A DNA stretch of 64,000 bases from JAFGTX01 sp942492225 (GTDB taxonomy: Bacteria; Bacillota; Clostridia; Peptostreptococcales; Acidaminobacteraceae): contig CALODS010000004.1 in assembly GCA_942492225.1 (NCBI GenBank), forward strand, positions 1 through 64,000. Direction: 5' to 3'. The notes under the pieces were generated by a model. It searched no databases, was not told where the DNA came from, and saw only the letters and a list, made by a program, of their open reading frames with translations. The translations under genes and the position numbers were made by a program. This document shows, piece after piece, positions 34,869 to 43,435 of the stretch. Numbering within the stretch: position 1 is the first letter of the stretch; each line of letters starts with the position of its first letter.

Positions 34869-35582
34869 TTGATAACGATAGCAATTTGCGATGATAATGA
34901 AAAGGCTTTAATTGACCTAGAAAAGAGACTGAATAGTTATCTTAAAAACATAAATCTTGAAGCACACATAAGGAAATTTCAGACGGGCACAGAATTAATT
35001 GAATATGCTATGGTTAAAGCTATAGATATAGTTTTTCTTGATATTTATATGGGGCCTATCGACGGTATTGAAACTGCTCATAAAATTCGAGAAATATACT
35101 CAAATTGTAAAATTATTTTTGTGACCTCATCGCTGAGTCATGCTGTTTTAAGTTATGAAGTAAAAGCGAATGATTACCTTGTAAAACCGGTGAGTAATGA
35201 AAAATTATATAATGTATTGAAAGTTGCCATTGAAAACATAGAAACGTTGAATGCAAAATTTATAGTCGTTAAGAATAACAATGGCATTTACAAATTATTA
35301 TATAAAGATATTTTATATGTAGAGAGTAATGCAAGAATTTTAACTGTTTACACTACAAACAAAAAAATCATTAACTACTACAGTAAGTTGAATGATTTTG
35401 AAGAAGCACTAAATGATTTGAGATTTTTCAGATGTCACAAAAGTTTTTTGATAAATCTTGACCATGTTCATGAAGCAAAAGATACTTACTTTATAATGGA
35501 GAACAGTGAAAAAATTTCTATTAGTAGTAAGTTTAAGAAAAACAAGAAAATATATATGGACTATTTGATGAACAAATTATAA
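34869..35582 (+). CDS. LytTR-family response regulator (AgrA/LytR type), first
   Basis: A 237-residue response regulator. The receiver domain starts ITIAICDDNEKALIDLE; the phosphorylated Asp is in IVFLDIYMGPIDG (about 58), with conserved Thr/Ser and Lys in FVTSS and YLVKPVS. A LytTR DNA-binding domain follows (YKDILYVESNARILTVYTTN, FRCHKSFLINLDHV). The start at 34869 (TTG) is preferred because ATGGAG lies just upstream and the frame there opens exactly at the receiver; an earlier start would add 15 unrelated residues. It is convergent with a second such regulator. The kinase partner is probably the AgrC-like protein at 39966. Confidence 0.87.
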   Translation: MITIAICDDNEKALIDLEKRLNSYLKNINLEAHIRKFQTGTELIEYAMVKAIDIVFLDIYMGPIDGIETAHKIREIYSNCKIIFVTSSLSHAVLSYEVKANDYLVKPVSNEKLYNVLKVAIENIETLNAKFIVVKNNNGIYKLLYKDILYVESNARILTVYTTNKKIINYYSKLNDFEEALNDLRFFRCHKSFLINLDHVHEAKDTYFIMENSEKISISSKFKKNKKIYMDYLMNKL

Positions 35583-35616
35583 TACGACTTAAATAAAGAT
35601 TGATTTAAGTCGTATT
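35581..35616. terminator. Bidirectional terminator between two response regulators
   Basis: A perfect 14-bp stem, AATACGACTTAAAT with ATTTAAGTCGTATT, encloses an 8-base loop. T-runs lie on the plus-strand side near 35620. Confidence 0.85.
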
Positions 35617-36354
35617 ATGTTTTTTAAGGTCATTGAAAGCAAATGCCATGTAAGTAGATTTTATAGTGCTGTAATTTTTTTTAGACATTGGAACAATATT
35701 AAGTGAATCCATTTTAATTTGATTGTCCTTAATGGTATCAATATAGTTCATATTTATAATGTATGAGCGATGAGGCTTTATAAAGCAAGGAGTCAAGGAA
35801 AGTTTTTTTTCGAGTTCTGAAATTGAACCAGTACTTTCTATAACAGATCCATCATTCAAGTGATAGAGTATACTTCGGCCAATAACTTCTGCAAATTCCA
35901 AACGATGAATGGCAATTCGAATGATTTCACTGCCATTATTAACAATCAAATTTTTGTTTTTTGCATCATTTATTTCATAGATTAAACGATCTAAAAGTAA
36001 AAATACACTTTCTTTTGAAACCGGTTTTAGCCCATAATGGTAAGCATCGGTTGAGTAAGAGTCGATAGCAAAATCACTAGAGGAAGAAAAAAACACGAGT
36101 CTGATTTCTTTATTGAATGTGCGTATTTCCTTTGCAACAGATATTCCAGTCATCATCGGCATTACAATATCCAATATGATGAAATCATATTGATTACTAC
36201 GACTGACTTCTTCAATTAAATCGATTGGATTATAAAAAGTTTTATATTCAATAATATGATTGTGATTAGTTTGCAAACAATTGTAGGCATCAATTATTGT
36301 TGTGAGTTTTGATAGATCGGTTACATTATCATCACAGAGTGCTATTTTGAACAT
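35605..36354 (-). CDS. LytTR-family response regulator, second
   Basis: A 249-residue response regulator of the same build. The receiver begins MFKIALCDDNVTDLSKLTT, with phospho-Asp in FIILDIVMPMMTG and Lys in YGLKPVSKE. The LytTR domain contains IHRLEFAEVIGRSILYHLND and CFIKPHRSYIINMNYIDTI. The start at 36354 is fixed by GGGAGGG five bases upstream. It is clearly diverged from the regulator at 34869, so the two are separate systems or an old duplication. Only one AgrC-like kinase is nearby. Confidence 0.87.
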   Translation of the reverse strand: MFKIALCDDNVTDLSKLTTIIDAYNCLQTNHNHIIEYKTFYNPIDLIEEVSRSNQYDFIILDIVMPMMTGISVAKEIRTFNKEIRLVFFSSSSDFAIDSYSTDAYHYGLKPVSKESVFLLLDRLIYEINDAKNKNLIVNNGSEIIRIAIHRLEFAEVIGRSILYHLNDGSVIESTGSISELEKKLSLTPCFIKPHRSYIINMNYIDTIKDNQIKMDSLNIVPMSKKNYSTIKSTYMAFAFNDLKKHNTT

Positions 36355-36440
36355 AAAAACCCTCCCATCGTTAGTAATCATCATTTAACTAATGCATTAT
36401 ATCATTAAAAATAAATTTTATAAAATATCTAATTTTGACA

Positions 36441-36493
36441 AAAAAATGCCGATTCATGCAATCGTCATTTTTTTTTTTTTAAGTTTGATATAA
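36441..36493 (+). promoter_or_regulatory. Hairpin with long T-run and extended -10 promoter
   Basis: AAAAAATGCCGATT-CATGC-AATCGTCATTTTTT (36441-36473, one mismatch) runs into about fourteen T, then TTTGATATAAT (TATAAT at 36488-36493). It stands between divergent genes, an odd place for a terminator, and may insulate or attenuate the lipoprotein transcript. Confidence 0.45.
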
Positions 36494-36551
36494 TTCTATT
36501 CATTGCTAAAAAAATAATTTAGCAAAATTAGAAAAATGGAGAATGTTGAAT

Positions 36552-37205
36552 ATGAAAAAAATGATAGGAATTATTTTAATGGTGCTTATGTTATTTAGTT
36601 TTGCGGCGTGTGGTAACAATGATGAGAATAATGGCATAATGGAACTCAAAATGGATGAAGCGCAAACACTTGTAACGGAAATTGGCGCATTATATGTAGA
36701 AAATGGCCTTTTGGAGGGTGATCATGCAGCAACGATGCAACCTATTCTTGACCAGTTAAATGCAGACTTAGCATCTCTTCAAACATCTCATCAAGAAATT
36801 CTTGATGGTGGTGGATATGATGAAGAAGATTTAAAATTTGTTGGCGATGCAATTGATTCTGTAATTGAAATATATAAACAAGAAAAACAAGCGCAAATAG
36901 ATCTAGGGGTTGCCTTAGCTGAAGAAAAGGAAGTATTGGCCTTGATTGATAAATATAATGCAATCGTTACTGTCGTAAACGAAATTTTAGAAGTAGCGTT
37001 GGAAAATGGATGGTACGCTGATGAAGCGGTTAATGCAGAATTAGATGCAGTACTTGTATCGTTAAACGAGTTGGGTGCTAATTTTGAAAATCGCGAGCTC
37101 GTTGTTGGTGAATTGAAAAATGAACTCTCTAATACCATAAACGAAATGTTACCATATTGGGAAAATAAGTTGGTAGAAGTTTCACAACCATATACTAATA
37201 AATAA
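36552..37205 (+). CDS. Helical lipoprotein of unknown function
   Basis: A 217-residue lipoprotein; the signal peptide ends in the lipobox FSFAACG. The mature protein is almost wholly helical and acidic, with heptad-like stretches (QAQIDLGVALAEEKEVLALI, ELGANFENRELVVGELKNEL), and has no recognised domain. It lies 42 bases before a LemA-like gene and probably shares its transcript. ATG at 36552 is preferred to that at 36543 because GGAG lies at 36539-36542. A role in the envelope, perhaps with the LemA-like protein, is inferred from position only. Confidence 0.7.
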   Translation: MKKMIGIILMVLMLFSFAACGNNDENNGIMELKMDEAQTLVTEIGALYVENGLLEGDHAATMQPILDQLNADLASLQTSHQEILDGGGYDEEDLKFVGDAIDSVIEIYKQEKQAQIDLGVALAEEKEVLALIDKYNAIVTVVNEILEVALENGWYADEAVNAELDAVLVSLNELGANFENRELVVGELKNELSNTINEMLPYWENKLVEVSQPYTNK

Positions 37206-37247
37206 AGTAAAATAATATGATTTCATATTGAAAATGGAGGAGAATTT

Positions 37248-37769
37248 ATGAGTTATAGCGTTTTATTCGCCATTTGCCTTATTGTAATTGTTTTGCAGAT
37301 TATTTCATTACAGCGATCTTTCTTATTGCTTGATGAAAATATTAGCGATGCAATGTCTCAAATTGGCGTTCAGCTCTCTTCACGGTGGGATACATTAGAA
37401 TTCCTTTTGGAGTTAATAAAAGGAATAACTCATGATGAATATGAGCAGATAACGCAAATAATTAATAAACGCTGCTTCATTACAAAATATTCGACTTCCA
37501 CAGATGTAAAAAAACAAGATGCACTCATAACCGAAGCAGTGAAAGAAATTACGGCTATTGCGAACTCTTATTCTAACTTAGCAGACGATGAGACTTACAT
37601 TAAAATAATGGATGCATTGAAACAATATAGGAACATGATTCAAACAAGTACTCTTATTTACAATGATCATGTAACAAAATTAAACAGCTCTATTCGTAGA
37701 TTTCCAGTAGCAATTTTTGCAAAAGTATTTGGTTTTTCAAAGAGAGGTTACATAGAATTGGTTGAGTAA
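37248..37769 (+). CDS. LemA-family membrane-anchored protein
   Basis: A 173-residue protein with one N-terminal helix (SVLFAICLIVIVLQIISL) and the LemA-type helical bundle. LSSRWDTLEFLLELIKGI corresponds to the family's RWDLIPNLV-like start, and YNDHVTKLNSSIRRFPVAIF followed by GF near the end matches its YNxxVxxYNxxIxxFP signature. LemA proteins sit on the outer face of the membrane and often neighbour proteases or TPM-domain proteins; here a clostripain-like protease follows. GGAGGAG precedes the ATG. Confidence 0.82.
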   Translation: MSYSVLFAICLIVIVLQIISLQRSFLLLDENISDAMSQIGVQLSSRWDTLEFLLELIKGITHDEYEQITQIINKRCFITKYSTSTDVKKQDALITEAVKEITAIANSYSNLADDETYIKIMDALKQYRNMIQTSTLIYNDHVTKLNSSIRRFPVAIFAKVFGFSKRGYIELVE

Positions 37770-37860
37770 ATGGAAATCAAAACTAAATTTTGTAAATAAT
37801 TGTTGCTAATAATTTTGTATATATGTAAAATGGAAAGTAGAAAAATTGGGGGAGGTTTAT

Positions 37861-39801
37861 ATGAAGCAATTTAAAATTTTATTATGTCTTATGTTAATAA
37901 TTGTAATGAGTTTATCAAGTATTGGTTTCGCAGGAACTACAGATGAAACAGAGTGGGTAATTTATTGGTACATTTGTGGGAGTGACTTGGAGTCAAATGG
38001 CGGTGCAGCAACACAGGACTTATTAGAGTTGTTTGCGGTTGAGTTACCTGAAAATGTAAAAGTTGTGATTCAAACAGGTGGAGCAGTTAAGTGGCAAAAT
38101 GAAATGATTAGTGCAGACCATATAGAAAGATATATCTATGACAGCAATGGTTTAGCGCTAATTGAGCAATTGCCACAGGCAAATATGGGTAGTGGAGAAA
38201 CATTATCAAGTTTTCTTGAATTTGCAAATAAAAATTATCCAGCTAAGAAAACTGGATTTATTATGTGGAATCATGGTGGTGGAACTGTAACTGGTGCAGC
38301 CTCTGATGAAAATTATGATGGTGATGCCCTTACACTAGACGAAATGTATGCAGCTTTCTATGGAAATTATGAGGTTTCAGAAATAAATCAACCCTTGGAC
38401 TTAATAGGGTTTGATACGTGTTTGATGGCAACAGTAGATGTGGCTTATACATTTTCTGATATTGGTAAATACCTTGTAGCATCACAAGAACTTGAACCAG
38501 GAAATGGTTGGTATTATACAGGTATAGCGAGTGCTTTAGCTAAAAATCCTAAGATGAATGGTTTAGAACTTGGTAAAGTAATCTGTGATTCTTATGTAGA
38601 AGGATCAAAATTAGTAGGGACTGCTGATGATATTACATTATCGGTGACAAATCTTTCAAAAGTGAATCAACTACTTGCAGCCTATGATGATTTTGGTAAA
38701 GAAGCACTTGCAAATGCATGTATAGATCCTTCTTTCTTTTCTCATTTTAGTAGAATTGCAGTTACAACTGAAAACTATGGTGGTAATACTAAAGAACAAG
38801 GCTTTACAAATATGGTGGATTTGGGACACCTTGCTAGAAAATCTTCAGATATGCTACCAGGGACATCCAAAGTAGTTCTTGATGCTCTTGAAAATATCGT
38901 AGAATATAAAGTAAATGGACCTTACCGTAAGGAAGCAACAGGACTTTCATGTTATTACTCTTATAATGGAGACATTAATGATTTTAACGGCTATGCACAA
39001 CTAGGTGCTGGAGAAGCATTTAAGCATTTTTATGCTTATGGTTTAACTGGTGAATTATCTGAAGCTGGGATGAACTATATAGCGGAAATGAATTATGATA
39101 GCATAAAACCATTGGAAACTCTTAATAATCAAGGATGGGAAGATCATTTCTTAACTGTTGATACGGAAGGTTTTGCTACGCTTAATTTAGGAGAGAAAGC
39201 AAATGATATTTTAAGTGGCGTATATATTCAACTGTATTACATCGAACCAGTAGAAGGAATTATGTTACTTCTTGGAAGTGACAACGATTTATTTGCTGAT
39301 TGGGAAAATGGTATTTTTAAGGATAATTTCAGAGGTGTTTGGGGTGCTATAGATGAAAATCTTGTGTATATGGAACTATCTTCTGAAACAGATACTTATA
39401 ATCTATATTCTATTCCGATTCTTTTAAATGGTGAAGACTATAATCTAAATGTCGCGTATGATATTGAGAGCGCAACTTATGAAATAATTGGAGCAAGAAA
39501 GTCAATCAATGAAAGTGGTATGGCAGATAAAAACCTTCGTGAACTTGTGGCAGGAGATGTAATTACAACCATTCATTATTTTTCAGACTTGAATAGTGAC
39601 GGTGATGAACTCATAACAGTTCCTTTAGATGAAGTAGTCGTAGGAAGTGAAACTACTTTTTCTGAAGTGGACTTAGGTGATGGTATTTTCCTTGAATTCT
39701 TTGAGTTAAGAGATATGCAAGGTAACACAATTTACTCAGCACCAATTACATTTGAAGTTGAAAATGGTGTGATAACAACATCGGTAGACATTCCGGAATA
39801 A
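37861..39801 (+). CDS. Clostripain-family (C11) cysteine protease, secreted
   Basis: A 646-residue exported protein. A signal peptide (MSLSSIGFA, cleavage near residue 25) precedes a C11 peptidase domain: VIYWYICGSDLESNGGAAT, the catalytic His in IMWNHGGGT (about 138) and Cys in GFDTCLMATVD (about 187). This family cleaves after Arg or Lys. The C-terminal 250 residues are strand-rich (GEDYNLNVAYDIESATYEII, DELITVPLDEVVVG), a likely beta-sandwich. No cell-wall anchor motif is seen. ATG at 37861 follows GGGGGAGG. Confidence 0.88.
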   Translation: MKQFKILLCLMLIIVMSLSSIGFAGTTDETEWVIYWYICGSDLESNGGAATQDLLELFAVELPENVKVVIQTGGAVKWQNEMISADHIERYIYDSNGLALIEQLPQANMGSGETLSSFLEFANKNYPAKKTGFIMWNHGGGTVTGAASDENYDGDALTLDEMYAAFYGNYEVSEINQPLDLIGFDTCLMATVDVAYTFSDIGKYLVASQELEPGNGWYYTGIASALAKNPKMNGLELGKVICDSYVEGSKLVGTADDITLSVTNLSKVNQLLAAYDDFGKEALANACIDPSFFSHFSRIAVTTENYGGNTKEQGFTNMVDLGHLARKSSDMLPGTSKVVLDALENIVEYKVNGPYRKEATGLSCYYSYNGDINDFNGYAQLGAGEAFKHFYAYGLTGELSEAGMNYIAEMNYDSIKPLETLNNQGWEDHFLTVDTEGFATLNLGEKANDILSGVYIQLYYIEPVEGIMLLLGSDNDLFADWENGIFKDNFRGVWGAIDENLVYMELSSETDTYNLYSIPILLNGEDYNLNVAYDIESATYEIIGARKSINESGMADKNLRELVAGDVITTIHYFSDLNSDGDELITVPLDEVVVGSETTFSEVDLGDGIFLEFFELRDMQGNTIYSAPITFEVENGVITTSVDIPE

Positions 39802-39823
39802 AATAATAAAAAATTCCATAATT

Positions 39824-39870
39824 AAGAAGCAGTGATTATTTATTAAAAGTAATAGCTGCTTCTTTTTTAA
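39824..39870 (+). terminator. Rho-independent terminator after the protease gene
   Basis: AAGAAGCAG (39824-39832) pairs with CTGCTTCTT (39856-39864) across an AT-rich inner segment, followed by a run of T. Confidence 0.8.
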
Positions 39871-39915
39871 ATATTTGGAGAGAATACATAGACGTTTAAA
39901 ATGGGGGCTTTATAA

Positions 39916-39944
39916 TTGACAAACATTATACCAATGGGTAGGAT
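39916..39944 (+). promoter_or_regulatory. Putative promoter of the AgrC-like kinase gene
   Basis: TTGACA (39916-39921), 17 bases, TAGGAT (39939-39944). The GGAGG ribosome site follows within 20 bases, so the leader would be very short. Confidence 0.5.
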
Positions 39945-39965
39945 AATCATCAGGAGGATAATAGA

Positions 39966-41228
39966 ATGTTAGCTATTTTGGATTATTTAAGTGTGCTTAG
40001 TTATGGTGTACTCATTATGGTGTTTTTTCTTAATATTAAAATTAACAAAAAAAATATATTGCTTATTTCAGGCTATATCATCATTTTTGGACTATTACAA
40101 CTTAAACTTTATGATATTTATGGTCCTAAAGTGATAGAAAAAATTTACCCCTTGATTATTCATTTACCTCTTGTGATTTTCTTTTGTTACTTCTTTAAGA
40201 AACGGTTGAACTTGGTCTTATTTGTTCTTTTTACGGCCTATTTATTTACGGCGCCTAGAAGATGGATTGGTGAAGTTGTAGCGTCGTATTTCAATAATAA
40301 TATAACCGTACTAATTGTAACAAAGATGATTGCCTCTATCCTATTGCTGTTTATAATTTATAAGTATTTGCGACCCTTTGTCATTCGAATGTTAAAATAC
40401 CCCAGTACACGCATTACCCTTTTAACAATTGTTCCAGCGTCATCTTATTTTATTACTTATGGAACAACTGTATATACAGATGCGCTTTATAATTCAACCT
40501 TGTTAGTTGTTGGTATCTTTAGTATCGGGTATAATTGTTTATTCTATTTGTTTATTATTGCTTATTTTATAGAAATGGATAAAAGTTTTGAACTTAGAAC
40601 GGAACAAACAATTTTGCAACTTCAAATGGATACGACACTGATTCAATTAGAGGATTATAAAAATTCACAAAAACAAGGTGCCATTTACCGACATGATTTA
40701 CGTCACCATTTACAGTATTTAAATACTTGTATCATAGAAAATCACAAAAATGAGGCGTTGTCCTATATTAATAAGATTAATAGAGCTATCGAAGATACAG
40801 AAGTTCAACAACATTGCGAAAATACAAGTATAAATTTGATTTTGTCTGCTTATGAGACAAAAGCAAAAAAAAGTCATATTGACGTTGATATTAATGCAAT
40901 GGTTCCTATGGTCATCCCTATGCATGCTGCAGATGTGTGTGTTATTTTGGGCAATGCAATAGAAAATGCAACCCGTGCTTGTAATAAGTTAGATCATGAG
41001 GATAATAGAAAAATAGGCGTGCGTTGTAAGTACGAAAACAAAAAACTGATGATTGAAATTTGGAATACATTTAATGGTGAAATTGTGTTTGACGAGGATT
41101 TACCTATTTCTAGAGAAAAAGACCACGGATTGGGCGTTAGAAGTATTGTAGCAACAACGAAAAAATATCATGGATTGTATTCTTTTGAGACAAGAGGCGA
41201 TATATTTACAATGCGAGTTATACTATAA
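39966..41228 (+). CDS. AgrC-like sensor histidine kinase (GHKL)
   Basis: A 420-residue kinase. About six N-terminal hydrophobic helices (residues 1-200) form the sensor, followed by a coiled coil (LRTEQTILQLQMDTTLIQLE), an H-box YRHDLRHHLQYL with His at about 243, the N-box GNAIENATRACNKL and G-box DHGLGVRSI. This is the build of peptide-pheromone or bacteriocin-system kinases that pair with LytTR regulators, two of which lie 4-5 kb upstream. No AgrB processing protease or AgrD precursor was found nearby. AGGAGG precedes the ATG. Confidence 0.85.
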   Translation: MLAILDYLSVLSYGVLIMVFFLNIKINKKNILLISGYIIIFGLLQLKLYDIYGPKVIEKIYPLIIHLPLVIFFCYFFKKRLNLVLFVLFTAYLFTAPRRWIGEVVASYFNNNITVLIVTKMIASILLLFIIYKYLRPFVIRMLKYPSTRITLLTIVPASSYFITYGTTVYTDALYNSTLLVVGIFSIGYNCLFYLFIIAYFIEMDKSFELRTEQTILQLQMDTTLIQLEDYKNSQKQGAIYRHDLRHHLQYLNTCIIENHKNEALSYINKINRAIEDTEVQQHCENTSINLILSAYETKAKKSHIDVDINAMVPMVIPMHAADVCVILGNAIENATRACNKLDHEDNRKIGVRCKYENKKLMIEIWNTFNGEIVFDEDLPISREKDHGLGVRSIVATTKKYHGLYSFETRGDIFTMRVIL

Positions 41229-41268
41229 AAATTAATAGGATAACAGTTGAAATTGATTCTATTAATTT
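41229..41268 (+). terminator. AT-rich hairpin, possible terminator
   Basis: AAATTAATAG (41229-41238) pairs with CTATTAATTT (41259-41268) just after the kinase stop codon. It is AT-rich with a weak T-tail. Confidence 0.5.
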
Positions 41269-41297
41269 ATTTAATGCAAGCAACGTCTTCACAGAAT

Positions 41298-41326
41298 TTG
41301 ACAAGTACTATTACAAGAACTATAAT
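41298..41326 (+). promoter_or_regulatory. Promoter of riboswitch operon 4
   Basis: TTGACA (41298-41303), exactly 17 bases, TATAAT (41321-41326): a full consensus promoter, 25 bases before the aptamer. Confidence 0.9.
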
Positions 41327-41350
41327 ATTCATGAACAATAGAATATGAAT

Positions 41351-41535
41351 TAGGGTGCTTAAATCTTAAGATAATAGGAAATACGGTTCAATGCCGTGAC
41401 AGCCCCCGCTACTGTAATTGATGACGACACTTTGACATAACCACTTGCTCTGCAGGGAAGGTGAAGTGAAGAATGATTCAAGAGTCAGGAAGCCTGCCTT
41501 AATTCAAATTGGAAGCGACTTCGGTGGGAGGTGTA
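41351..41535 (+). ncRNA. Cobalamin riboswitch 4 (second corrinoid importer operon)
   Basis: The landmarks are AGGGTGCTTAAATC, ATAGGAAATACGGTTCAATGCC, ACAGCCCCCGCTACTGTAA (41399-41417), side arm ACCACTTGCTCTGCAGGGAAGG, AGAGTCAGGAAGCCTGCC (41481-41498) and ACTTCGGTGGGAGG (41519-41532). It is followed by the GACTGCT/AGCAGTC terminator and precedes a BtuCD pair. Confidence 0.94.
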
Positions 41536-41562
41536 GGCTTATTAATTTGGAATAGAATTAAT

Positions 41563-41588
41563 GACTGCTTGCGAGCAGTCTTTTTTTT
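41563..41588 (+). terminator. Riboswitch 4 terminator
   Basis: GACTGCT-TGCG-AGCAGTC (41563-41580) followed by eight T. Confidence 0.9.
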
Positions 41589-41596
41589 GAAGTAAA

Positions 41597-42667
41597 ATGG
41601 AGAATTCGATGAAAGAATATCATAGTTATTTGTCAACACAGAAACGACGTATGCATTTATTGAAGTATTGCATGATTGCTCTCTTGTTATTACTAATTTT
41701 AGTGAGCATTGGGTTTGGAAGCGTTAAGGTTTCGTTACTGGATACCACTCAGATACTGCTTGGAAAAATGGGCTTACAATCCTTTTTAGAAAATGGGCAG
41801 GCTTATGAAGCTGCAATTGTATGGGATATTCGATTGCCAAGAGTACTTATTGGGGCACTTATTGGGAGTGGTCTTGCTGTGGCGGGTTGTATTTTTCAAG
41901 CAATCCTTAAAAACCCATTAGCTGATCCTTATACAATTGGTGTATCAACAGGTGCGGCCTTTGGTGGATCGATTGCGATTTATCTAAATCTGTATATTGT
42001 TAGAGAATTACTACCGGTGCCACTTTTTGCTCTAGCAGGTGCGGTCATAACACTTTTACTTGTATTAAAACTATCACTGGTGAATGGTGTACGAACGAAA
42101 TCGAGCTTGATATTGGCCGGTATCATTATTGGGTCTGTATTGTCAGCGGGTATAAGTTTTCTTAAAGCAATATCTGGTGAAGATGTTGGCGCCATTATCT
42201 TTTGGCTCATGGGTAGCTTAAGCTCAAAGTCATGGATGGATGTATTATTAGCACTTCCTTTCATAGGTATTGGTATAGTACTAGCGGATCAGTTTGCAAT
42301 GAAACTAGACATTATGACGCTTGGGCGACAAGAAGCAACGACCCTTGGTGTTGATTATGATAAAACATCGAAATTTTATCTGATTGTAGCGTCACTGATT
42401 ACAGCCATTTGTGTGTCTGTTAGTGGTATTATTGGGTTTGTAGGACTGGTAATCCCCCACTTAATTAGAATTACAATAACCACTAAGAATCAGTATTTAT
42501 TGCCACTTTCGGCAGTTGCAGGTGCAATAATGCTAGTAAGTGCGGACTTTATTAGCCGTGTATTATTACCATATGAATTGCCTGTAGGTATACTAACTAC
42601 TTTGCTTGGTGGACCATTTTTCATTTACATATACTCAAGCAAGAAAGGTGGACTCCAAAATGATTAA
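41597..42667 (+). CDS. btuC: FecCD-family ABC permease (BtuC-like), second importer
   Basis: A 356-residue permease. LPRVLIGALIGSGLAVAGCI, LKNPLADPYTIGVSTGAAFG and SGIIGFVGLVIPHLIRITIT are the same motifs as in the permease at 24093, to which it is similar along its length. It has a longer N-terminal cytoplasmic tail (about 25 residues) before the first helix. The ATPase gene overlaps its end by eight bases. Control by riboswitch 4 points to a corrinoid as cargo. ATG at 41597 follows AATGGAG closely; ATG at 41609 (MKEYHS) is a possible alternative. Confidence 0.87.
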   Translation: MENSMKEYHSYLSTQKRRMHLLKYCMIALLLLLILVSIGFGSVKVSLLDTTQILLGKMGLQSFLENGQAYEAAIVWDIRLPRVLIGALIGSGLAVAGCIFQAILKNPLADPYTIGVSTGAAFGGSIAIYLNLYIVRELLPVPLFALAGAVITLLLVLKLSLVNGVRTKSSLILAGIIIGSVLSAGISFLKAISGEDVGAIIFWLMGSLSSKSWMDVLLALPFIGIGIVLADQFAMKLDIMTLGRQEATTLGVDYDKTSKFYLIVASLITAICVSVSGIIGFVGLVIPHLIRITITTKNQYLLPLSAVAGAIMLVSADFISRVLLPYELPVGILTTLLGGPFFIYIYSSKKGGLQND

Positions 42668-43421
42668 AATTGATGGATTAACCTTTGGTTATGGAACAAA
42701 GGCTCTTTTTAGAGACCTTTCATGTAAAATGGATTTTGATTCTGAGAACCGCGTCCTCGCTCTTATAGGACCAAATGGTTGTGGCAAAAGTACGCTATTA
42801 AAGATTATTGCTGGACATTTAAGAGTCAAGTCGGGTGCCATATGGATAAATGAAGTAAATAGTCATGAAATCCCTTCAAAAGAAAGACCGAAAGTATTAG
42901 GAATGATACAGCAAAATGCAAAATTCGATTTTCCATTTTCGTGTTTCGACACGGTGCTTATGGGGCGTTATGCTCACAAAGGGGAATTTGAAGATTATCG
43001 ACCTGTAGATGTCGATGCTTCAATAACCGCTCTGAAAGAAGTTGGTATGGACCATCTGATTGATCAAAAAGTGACTGAAATTAGTGGTGGAGAATTTCAG
43101 CGTGTAATGATTGCACGTACCCTTGCACAAGGACCAAAATTCATTTTATTGGATGAAGCTTTTTCTGCAATGGATATTCGACATAAACAGCAAACGATTG
43201 AGCTCTTAAAACATCATGCTCGGCATAATGATGTCTATATTGTCATGGTTGTCCATGATATAAATCTGGCTTATAAATACGCTGATTCAGTTGTGATGAT
43301 GAAAGATGGCGAGATTGTTCATCAAGGTAAAACAAATGTAGTTATTAATGAGGAAACGATTTACACAATTTTTGACGTAAAAATGAAAAAAATTGAAGAT
43401 GAAGGATTTCTACTAATTTAG
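42660..43421 (+). CDS. btuD: ABC ATPase (BtuD-like), second importer
   Basis: A 253-residue ATPase. Walker A is GPNGCGKSTLLK, the signature ISGGEFQRVM, Walker B FILLDEAFSAMD, and the switch His is in MVVHDINLAY. The start at 42660 is chosen for the AAAGGTGG site; the longer frame from 42606 lies inside the permease. It overlaps the permease gene by eight bases, indicating coupled translation. Confidence 0.9.
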   Translation: MIKIDGLTFGYGTKALFRDLSCKMDFDSENRVLALIGPNGCGKSTLLKIIAGHLRVKSGAIWINEVNSHEIPSKERPKVLGMIQQNAKFDFPFSCFDTVLMGRYAHKGEFEDYRPVDVDASITALKEVGMDHLIDQKVTEISGGEFQRVMIARTLAQGPKFILLDEAFSAMDIRHKQQTIELLKHHARHNDVYIVMVVHDINLAYKYADSVVMMKDGEIVHQGKTNVVINEETIYTIFDVKMKKIEDEGFLLI

Positions 43422-43435
43422 GAGGCTTATGTAAA

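Noticed and set aside
36441..36480. Terminator of an upstream plus-strand gene
   Set aside because: The upstream gene is on the minus strand and starts here, so there is no transcript to terminate; it is listed as a regulatory hairpin of uncertain role.
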